From the NCBI GenBank assembly GCA_050012675.1, contig JBEKGS010000019.1, positions 1 through 57,430 of the forward strand: a stretch of 57,430 nucleotides of DNA, given 5' to 3'. The notes beneath the pieces were generated by a model, which made no database searches, was not told the origin of the DNA, and worked only from the letters and a program-made list of their open reading frames with translations. This DNA is from Fen-455 sp050012675 (GTDB lineage: Bacteria; Actinomycetota; Acidimicrobiia; Acidimicrobiales; Bog-793). Below are positions 51,969 through 57,430 of this stretch, piece after piece (positions within the stretch are counted from its first letter, which is position 1; every line of letters starts with the position of its first letter). A program made the position numbers and the translations under genes.

Positions 51969-52081
51969 TCCGGCCGGGCAGTCGGGAACGACCGCTTCGT
52001 GGCGCTGGCATCTAAGAGGTCGCCTACCGACGTCGTCCTCGCGCGGCCTGTCGAGGGTTTCGGATAACCGCCGGTAGGGGC

Positions 52082-52095
52082 TAGCTTTTCGGCGA
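52082..52095 (+). promoter_or_regulatory. Leaderless promoter of the Thr/Ser-rich protein
   Basis: TAGCTT (52082-52087) then 7 nt to ATG 52095, the same arrangement as at the other leaderless genes in this window. No -35 visible. Confidence 0.45.
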
Positions 52096-53348
52096 TGACT
52101 GCGGGTTGGCGACGGGGGACCTTTCCGTCCACGCGTCGGCCAACCAGACGTGTCGTGGCTCTGATTGCCGGGGCGATCGTGTTCGCGATCGTCGTCGCTC
52201 AGGTCGCCGCCGACGTTGTGGACTCCGGGAAGCGGGCGAGCCGAGTCGCGGCTCAGACCTACGTGGCCGAGGTCGTCCCAGTCATCGACGAGTCGACGAT
52301 GCTTGCCTCGACAGTGCATCTCGTACGCGACAGGGCAGTTTCGCTGGCCCGGATGGCCTTGGAGGCGGATCTCGGCAGCCTCGTCGCGGAAACTTCGGCG
52401 AACTTGGCCCAGTTGGGATCCTTTGGTGAGCCGGCGCCCACGGCCAGGTCCCAGGAGCTGCTCCGAGCCACGCTCGTAGGCCGTGCCTTGGCCGCAAGGC
52501 TCCTTACCGGCGCCATCGCGCTCGCGATCGGGCCGAAAGCCCGCTTTGTGAGTTCGACCGGCGCAAGGGCTGCGAAGCTGATTGTCGAGGCGGCCCAGGA
52601 GATGGGAATCAGTGACAGGGACTACGGCAACTTTGTGTCCTCGTTGCCTCGCACCAGTGGTCGGGACCGCCTCCCAGCCTCGAGATGGGTTACCCATCCG
52701 GCGTCATGGACCAAGGCGTCGGTGACGTCCTGGGTCGCGCGGCTATCCAGCACGCCAGCGCTCCAGATACGCGACGAGCTGTCGATCGTCGCGATCACGG
52801 TGCAGCCCCCTGTCGTTCGGATCACCGGGCTACCGACGACTACCACTCTTGTGACGACGGCCTCCACATCCGCCGCCTCCGCCTCAACCTCTACGACGAC
52901 GCTTGTCACCGGTCCGGGTACGACCACCTCCTCGACCACGACCTCCACTTCGACGACATCGACATCGACGACTTTGCAGCTTCCGCCCATGAGCTCGACC
53001 TCGGTTCTTCCACCGACTCAAAAGCTCGCTGTTGTACTAGTGATCGCGAACTCAGGAAACATCCAGATATCAGACATCTGGGCCGCGGCATCAGTCGTTC
53101 CCGACTTGTCGGCCGGAGGGCACTCGACCTCTGGCGCACGGACTCACTCGACGGTCGTGCGGATCGGTCTCCTCGAGCCGGGGGCGTCGGTTGAAGTCAT
53201 CCTGCCTGCGCTTGGAGTCGTGGCTGGCGACACTTATAGGCTCTGGGCCGCGATCGGGACCGGCAGCCTCCCGCGGGGGCCGGTCACCAGCCAGCCAGAA
53301 GGTGTGGGTCAGATCGACGAGGTGAGGATCAAGGTCGCATCGGGGTGA
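52095..53348 (+). CDS. Membrane-anchored extracellular protein with Thr/Ser-rich linker
   Basis: The 417-residue protein has a basic N-terminus, one transmembrane helix (about residues 21-40), a helical region to about 210, then a Thr/Ser-rich linker at about residues 252-300 (for example TTTSSTTTSTST) and a beta-rich C-terminal domain of about 110 residues. The N-in topology would put nearly all of it outside. The linker resembles glycosylated stalks. I recognise no catalytic motif. It is monocistronic and divergent from none of its neighbours; larC is convergent and overlaps its 3' end by 20 nt. Confidence 0.7.
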   Translation: MTAGWRRGTFPSTRRPTRRVVALIAGAIVFAIVVAQVAADVVDSGKRASRVAAQTYVAEVVPVIDESTMLASTVHLVRDRAVSLARMALEADLGSLVAETSANLAQLGSFGEPAPTARSQELLRATLVGRALAARLLTGAIALAIGPKARFVSSTGARAAKLIVEAAQEMGISDRDYGNFVSSLPRTSGRDRLPASRWVTHPASWTKASVTSWVARLSSTPALQIRDELSIVAITVQPPVVRITGLPTTTTLVTTASTSAASASTSTTTLVTGPGTTTSSTTTSTSTTSTSTTLQLPPMSSTSVLPPTQKLAVVLVIANSGNIQISDIWAAASVVPDLSAGGHSTSGARTHSTVVRIGLLEPGASVEVILPALGVVAGDTYRLWAAIGTGSLPRGPVTSQPEGVGQIDEVRIKVASG

Positions 53349-54645
53349 CCGGTCCGCCCGGTCCAGGGTCACGACGAGGTGGCGGCTCGGTCTCGTCGGC
53401 TTGCTGGTGCCAGGCGGCCTCCGCTCGGGCGGCGACTTCCCTCAGTGGCCGTCCGGTCTGGCCGGCGACGCGGGCCGCGTCGGCGTGCTCCACCTTGACA
53501 CGGCCTGGGCTGACCTTCACGCGCACGGGGTAGCCGTCTACTTCAACTTCGACCAGTTCGCGAGGTGCCGCCCAGCGCTCGACGCTGTGGGCGCGCACTC
53601 CGAGGCTGCCCGTTTCGCTGGCGAGACGATGGCGGAGATCACCAACAAGCACGGGGTCGCAAAGGACGTTCAAGACGTGGCCCGGTCTGCCCTTTTTCAT
53701 CAGTACCGGTATGACCCAGACGTCCAGCGCGCCGTCGTCGAGCAGCGCGGCGACAGTGTGTGCGAGCGTCTCGCCGGTCACGTCATCGAGATTCGTCTCG
53801 AGCTGGACGAGCTGCTGGCCCTCACCAGGAGCCGACGCTCGGGCAGAGTCCGCTGGGAAGCCGACCACGACCTGGGTGCAGTTCGGAAGGTCGTCCAGCT
53901 CCCGCGACCCGGCTCCGAAGCCTGTCGCCTCGATCGTCATCGCGGGCATCGGCCCGAACATCGACCCCCAGGCGGCCAGCATGGCAGCACCCGTCGGCGT
54001 CGTCAGCTCGACCGCGACATCCCGGCCTTGGGTGGGGATGCCTTCAAGGAGCTCGACAACTGCCGGCGCAGGATTGGGCAGCAGGCCATGAGCGCTGCGG
54101 ACCATTCCCAGCCCGGTCGCCACCGGGCTTGCGGAGACTGTGCTCACCCCGAGCAGTTCGAGGGCGGCGGCGGTTCCGACGATGTCCACGATCGTGTCGT
54201 GCCCGCCGATCTCGTGGAAGTGCACCTGTGAGCGCGGGCGGCGGTGCAGGCGACCCTCGACAGCCGCGAGAAGGGAGAATGCCGCGACGGCGCGCTCGCG
54301 AACGCGTTCGGGCATCCGCGCTTCCTCCAAGATGCCCATCACGTGGGGGAACGTCCTCACGACAGCGTCGTCGCGGACTTTGACGACTGCGCGAGTGGCC
54401 GCAATGCCGTTGCGCAGAACGGGCTCGAAACCGAGTGACCATCCATCGATCGGCAGCCGATCGAGCATGTGTCCGAGCTCTACGGGGTCGGCTCCGGCAT
54501 CGACGAGGCTGCCCAGGGCCATGTCACCAGCTATGCCCGAAAAGCAGTGGAACCAGGCGACGCGCTCACCGGTGTTCGCCTCTGCTGAGCTTGCCCGTCC
54601 GATCCGGCGGAGCTCCTTGCCGCGTCTGTCGTCTCCGCCGGTCAT
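53329..54645 (-). CDS. larC: Nickel-pincer cofactor nickel insertion protein LarC
   Basis: The 438-residue protein matches LarC: AWFHCFSGIAGDMALGSLVD at the N-terminus, FHEIGGHDTIVDIVGTAAAL (His-rich metal-site candidate), ELTTPTGAAMLAAWG, and LETNLDDVTGETLAHTV. LarC puts nickel into the pyridinium-bisthiocarboxylate cofactor of lactate racemase-type enzymes. It is a single frame, not split as in some Lactobacillus. ATG 54645 overlaps larB (ATGA). It overlaps the 3' end of the Thr-rich gene by 20 nt. LarE and LarA are not in the window. Confidence 0.9.
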   Translation of the reverse strand: MTGGDDRRGKELRRIGRASSAEANTGERVAWFHCFSGIAGDMALGSLVDAGADPVELGHMLDRLPIDGWSLGFEPVLRNGIAATRAVVKVRDDAVVRTFPHVMGILEEARMPERVRERAVAAFSLLAAVEGRLHRRPRSQVHFHEIGGHDTIVDIVGTAAALELLGVSTVSASPVATGLGMVRSAHGLLPNPAPAVVELLEGIPTQGRDVAVELTTPTGAAMLAAWGSMFGPMPAMTIEATGFGAGSRELDDLPNCTQVVVGFPADSARASAPGEGQQLVQLETNLDDVTGETLAHTVAALLDDGALDVWVIPVLMKKGRPGHVLNVLCDPVLVGDLRHRLASETGSLGVRAHSVERWAAPRELVEVEVDGYPVRVKVSPGRVKVEHADAARVAGQTGRPLREVAARAEAAWHQQADETEPPPRRDPGPGGPVTPMRP

Positions 54646-55403
54646 CGGAGCAGCCTTGCTGTCGCGCACGCCGCACCGAATCCGTTGTCGATCCCTACGA
54701 CCGTAACACCGGCTGCGCAGGAGGCGTGCATGGCAAGCAATGCCGTCACACCCTGGAGCGAGGCCCCGTAGCCGACGCTCGTCGGTACGGCGATCACAGG
54801 CGCCGGCGTCAGGCCGGCCACCAGACTCGGCAAAGCCCCTTCCATTCCGGCCACGACGATGACGACGTCCGCCGAAGTCACCTCCTCGATCGACGCGAAG
54901 AGGCGGTGCACACCGGCGACACCACAATCGCCGAGCAGCACAGGTTGGAAGCCGAAGCCACGAAGGACCGCCGAGCACTCCTCGGCTACCGGCAGGTCGG
55001 CCGTCCCGGCCGTGCAGACGAGCACCCTCCCGGGTCGATCCGGTTGGTGTCGCCACACGACCGTGGACAAACGGCCCACTTCGGGTTCTGACGGCGTTTG
55101 CCGGCCACCTGGAGAAGCCTTGAGCGAAGCGGTGACCTGCGCCTTGTCCGCCCGGGTCAGCAGGACCGGCGCACTGCCGCCTGTTGCGAGCAACTCTGCG
55201 ACGATCGCTGCGCATTGTGCTGGAGTCTTGCCAGGCCCGTAGACGGCCTCAGGCAGTCCCTGGCGAAGGGCTCGGTGATGATCCACCTTGGCAAAGCCGA
55301 GTTCCGCGAAGGGCAGCCTCCTCAACCTTCTGACGGCGTCGTCTGGTGAACACGCGCCCGATCGCAGGTCGTCGATCAGTCGCCTGAGTTCGATCTCGTC
55401 CAT
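54642..55403 (-). CDS. larB: Pyridinium-dicarboxylate synthase LarB
   Basis: The 253-residue product matches LarB: FAKVDHHRALRQGLPEAVYG with the PurE-like C-terminal half VVVAGMEGALPSLVAGL and IAVPTSVGYGASLQGVTALL. LarB carboxylates and hydrolyses nicotinate adenine dinucleotide, the first step of nickel-pincer cofactor synthesis. It begins at ATG 55403 from a compact divergent promoter and couples to larC. The frame upstream of 55403 is not coding. Confidence 0.92.
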   Translation of the reverse strand: MDEIELRRLIDDLRSGACSPDDAVRRLRRLPFAELGFAKVDHHRALRQGLPEAVYGPGKTPAQCAAIVAELLATGGSAPVLLTRADKAQVTASLKASPGGRQTPSEPEVGRLSTVVWRHQPDRPGRVLVCTAGTADLPVAEECSAVLRGFGFQPVLLGDCGVAGVHRLFASIEEVTSADVVIVVAGMEGALPSLVAGLTPAPVIAVPTSVGYGASLQGVTALLAMHASCAAGVTVVGIDNGFGAACATARLLR

Positions 55404-55427
55404 GGGTATTACTATCCTGCCCTCATG
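55401..55427. promoter_or_regulatory. 21-bp divergent leaderless promoter, larB/pheA
   Basis: Start codons ATG 55403 (minus) and ATG 55425 (plus) are only 21 bp apart. Plus-strand -10 TATCCT (55413-55418) is 6 nt before ATG; minus-strand -10 GATAGT (55416-55411) is 7 nt before ATG. The boxes overlap by 4 bp. This repeats the tesB/gtrA layout. Confidence 0.55.
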
Positions 55428-56378
55428 TACAAACCGGTGCAGGCTTGGAAGCGGATCGCGTTTCTCGGCCCCGAGGGTACCTTCAGCGAGGAGGCCCTCC
55501 TGTCGATCCCGTTTCTGGCCGACGCCGAGCCAGTCGCGATGTCGACGATTGCTGACGCGCTGGACGCCGCGGACCGCCGTGATGTTGATGCTGCCTTCGT
55601 CCCCATCGAGAATTCGATCGATGGCACGGTCAGCGCCACCTTGGACCACCTCGTGTTCGACTCAGATCTCTTCATTCAAATGGAGCACGTTCTCGACATC
55701 CACCTGGACCTTCTTGCTCCGGCCGGCACTCGCCTCTGTGACATCTGCCGCGTAGTCTCGATCCCTGTCGCGCTAGCCCAGTGCCGACGGTTCCTCCACG
55801 AGCGCCTGAACGGTGCCGAACTCGTGCACGCGACCTCGACCGCCGAAGCCGCACGACTCGTCGGTGAGGCTGAGCCGGACGGGACAGGGGCGATTGCCCC
55901 TGCGATAGCCGGGCGTCTGTACGGCCTCGAGACGCTCGAGCGCCGAGTGGAGGACCATATGGGCAACCAGACCCGTTTCGTGCTCGTGGCGCGCGGAATG
56001 CTGTCGCCGCCTACCGGCCACGACCGCACGAGCCTGGTTTGTTTTCAGCAGGCCGACCGTCCCGGCAACCTTCACCACATTCTCGGGCAGTTCGCTGCCA
56101 GAAACCTCAACCTCACCAAGATCGAGTCGCGCCCGACAAGATTGGGCCTTGGCGACTACTGCTTCGTCATCGAGCTCGAAGGCCACCTGAACGACGAGGT
56201 CGTCGGTGACTGCTTGAAGCAGTTGCACACAGATCTCGCCTCGGTGAAGTTCCTGGGCTCGTATCCTGCCTTCGGAGAACGTGGGCCCGAGAGGCGCGAA
56301 CAGGTGGCCGCCGCTAGAGCGGAGGCCGACACCTGGTTGGTGACCCTCCGGTCACGTGTGCGGCCCGGGAACGGCTAG
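55425..56378 (+). CDS. pheA: Prephenate dehydratase
   Basis: The 317-residue protein has the prephenate dehydratase domain (RIAFLGPEGTFSEEALL; FVPIENSIDGTV; GNQTRFVLVA, the TRF motif) and a C-terminal ACT domain (NLHHILGQFAARNLNLTKIE, then SRPTR) that binds phenylalanine for feedback control. It converts prephenate to phenylpyruvate. The leaderless ATG 55425 is shared with larB's promoter. Confidence 0.95.
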   Translation: MYKPVQAWKRIAFLGPEGTFSEEALLSIPFLADAEPVAMSTIADALDAADRRDVDAAFVPIENSIDGTVSATLDHLVFDSDLFIQMEHVLDIHLDLLAPAGTRLCDICRVVSIPVALAQCRRFLHERLNGAELVHATSTAEAARLVGEAEPDGTGAIAPAIAGRLYGLETLERRVEDHMGNQTRFVLVARGMLSPPTGHDRTSLVCFQQADRPGNLHHILGQFAARNLNLTKIESRPTRLGLGDYCFVIELEGHLNDEVVGDCLKQLHTDLASVKFLGSYPAFGERGPERREQVAAARAEADTWLVTLRSRVRPGNG

Positions 56379-56482
56379 TTGACGATCGCCGGCCGAGTCG
56401 TCAAGACAGTCTCCGCTCTAGGGGCTGGTGACGTCGGGTTGGCCAACCACCACAAGCGCGTGCGGAATCCAGCAGGGTCAAG

Positions 56483-56900
56483 GTGAGCGTTTCCGGTCGC
56501 TGGCGGGTCAATGCGGGTGTAAGCCAAAACAACGCCGAGTTCGCCGAGTTCTTCGCGGCAAGCCGGGATCCCTGCCTGCGGGCGATGGCCGCCATCACCG
56601 GCAACATGACACTCGCCGAGGACCAGACCGCCGAGGCGTTCGCCCGGGCGTGGGCGTCCTGGCACAAGGTCAGCCATCATCCAGACCCCAGGGCTTGAGC
56701 AGTTCGCACCGCACTCAACACCGGGGCGTCCTGGTGGCATCGCCGCAGCAAGGAAACGGCGCTGACCAGTAGTGATATCGCGGCAGCTGACAGCCAGGGG
56801 ACCGGCCTGGACGCTGCGGCGCTAGCCGCGCTGCGCCGCCTGCCAGGCAGTCGGCGGGTCCTCGGCCTGGACATCGCCACGCCTCCCAAACGCCCAGGTC
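56483..56900 (+). pseudogene. ECF-type sigma factor remnant with nonsense codon
   Basis: The frame from GTG 56483 reads like region 2 of a SigE-type sigma factor (EFFAASRDPCLRAMAAITGN, then EDQTAEAFARAWASWHKV). At 56697 a TGA stands where relatives have Trp (WVRTAL); in-frame translation continues AVRTALNTGASWWHRRSKET and LAALRRLPGSRRVLGLD before losing similarity. It lacks a usable region 4. I take it as a decayed gene. It lies just before tRNA-Ser. Confidence 0.6.
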
Positions 56901-56994
56901 GCGCTCGCGTATCCTGGGCATGCCCAGACCTATCAGCATTTGTTGGGGATGGATTATGGGATGGGGTTAGCGCCAGATAGGAAAGCCCCAGTTC

Positions 56995-57078
56995 GGAGGG
57001 ATGGCAGAGCGGACGAATGCGACGGTCTTGAAAACCGTTGGGTGATTAGCCTCGTGGGTTCGAATCCCACTCCCTCCG
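56995..57078 (+). tRNA. tRNA-Ser(TGA)
   Basis: A class II tRNA with a long variable arm: acceptor GGAGGGA/TCCCTCC, anticodon stem and loop CGGTCTTGAAAACCG (anticodon TGA), and T arm GTGGGTTCGAATCCCAC. Discriminator G. CCA is not encoded. Confidence 0.93.
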
Positions 57079-57325
57079 CTGTGTGTCAGAAACACATGTT
57101 CTTCCTGGTGAGAGTGGGTTTTGAGTGTCCGCTCGCTCAGACATCGAGTTAGCCTGATTCAAACCCTCCGGCGTGGGCGGCGTTCACGTCATGTGCCAGC
57201 TGGCGGGTGATCGATCGTTGCCCTGAGATCACAAGGCGGACTCACGCAGCGATCCTGAGCAGCCGTCCGCGTGCCGGTGACGCTCGGAGGGCGCCCTCTC
57301 CGCGAGCGCCGCGGTGCGCGTCCGA

Positions 57326-57430
57326 TCAACTTGTCACGGCATAGAGCTGCCAGCGCCCGGGGACGCCCTTCAGCTCGTGTTCGCCGCGCTGCTCGAAGGC
57401 CAAGCCAGATCCGGCTACGAGATCCGTGAC
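57326..57430 (-). CDS. Class III adenylate/guanylate cyclase-type domain, C-terminal end (partial)
   Basis: The minus frame runs off the right edge. Its last 34 residues (AGSGLAFEQRGEHELKGVPG, then RWQLYAV) match the end of class III nucleotide cyclase domains, where GxRGxHELKGVPG-type sequence is usual. Only this tail is in view, so upstream domains, and whether it is an active cyclase, cannot be judged. The 250 bp between it and tRNA-Ser show nothing I can name. Confidence 0.7.
   Translation of the reverse strand, partial: VTDLVAGSGLAFEQRGEHELKGVPGRWQLYAVTS

Noticed and set aside
53401..54231. 276-codon plus-strand frame over larC
   Set aside because: Opposite-strand shadow of larC; the composition is not protein-like and there is no promoter or ribosome site.
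1..57430. CRISPR array
   Set aside because: No regularly spaced direct repeats with unique spacers were seen; the only tandem repeat, at 47375-47420, has two adjacent copies without spacers.

Overview
This 57.4 kb window is GC-rich chromosomal DNA from an actinobacterium. The ctaE-qcrCAB order with a di-haem QcrC, a SenX3/RegX3-type pair, GAF-ANTAR proteins, ClpS next to a DUF2017-type protein, an SCO6880-like conjugation protein and many leaderless genes (a -10 hexamer 6-7 nt before the start codon) fit this. The set looks more like class Acidimicrobiia than Streptomyces or Mycobacterium, but that placement is inference.

Layout. 1-1.3 kb: right end of an integrated element (tyrosine recombinase end, small protein, Xis-like DNA-binding protein) ending at a degenerate tRNA-Phe. 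1.4-2.4 kb: tRNA-Asp and an O-methyltransferase. 2.5-8.5 kb: an eight-gene operon for a cytosolic group 3b-like NAD(P)-linked [NiFe] hydrogenase with protease, HypC, a cNMP-binding protein and an uncharacterised protein. 8.6-10.7 kb: a PH-like protein and two GAF-ANTAR genes, one frameshifted. 11.1-15.4 kb: tRNA-Glu, the ctaA-clpS-DUF2017-S51/CysRS-tail operon and divergent ctaB. 15.5-19.6 kb: an ABC exporter and a senX3-regX3-like system. 19.7-25.9 kb: five overlapping genes for a type IV secretion-like core with no relaxase or integrase, lying between senX3-regX3 and phoU. 26-32 kb: phoU, a fused 2-oxoacid dehydrogenase E1, an MFS exporter, tatA and a membrane protein. 32.4-35.3 kb: ctaC-ctaD-ctaF. 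35.3-42.1 kb: tesB with a coupled 55-aa membrane protein, gtrA, lnt, and hemE-hemH-hemY. 42.2-46.3 kb: ctaE-qcrCAB. 46.3-57.4 kb: a quinone-reductase-like gene, a TPR-GGDEF protein, recombination debris beside tRNA-Thr, a PAP2-like protein, a UDP-sulfoquinovose synthase, a Thr/Ser-rich anchored protein, larC-larB, pheA, a sigma-factor pseudogene, tRNA-Ser and the end of a class III cyclase.

How the genes fit together. Much of the window builds aerobic respiration: terminal oxidase, bc1-type complex, haem A/O synthesis and late haem synthesis. The hydrogenase links H2 to the NAD(P)H pool. Nickel recurs, in the hydrogenase and in LarB/LarC. Most operons are tightly coupled through ATGA or GTGA overlaps.

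The most unusual points are the relaxase-less T4SS-like locus inside a phosphate-regulation neighbourhood, two divergent leaderless promoters only 21 and 23 bp long with overlapping -10 boxes, an apolipoprotein N-acyltransferase homologue with Ser at the catalytic Cys position, and an S51-peptidase/CysRS-tail fusion coupled to clpS.
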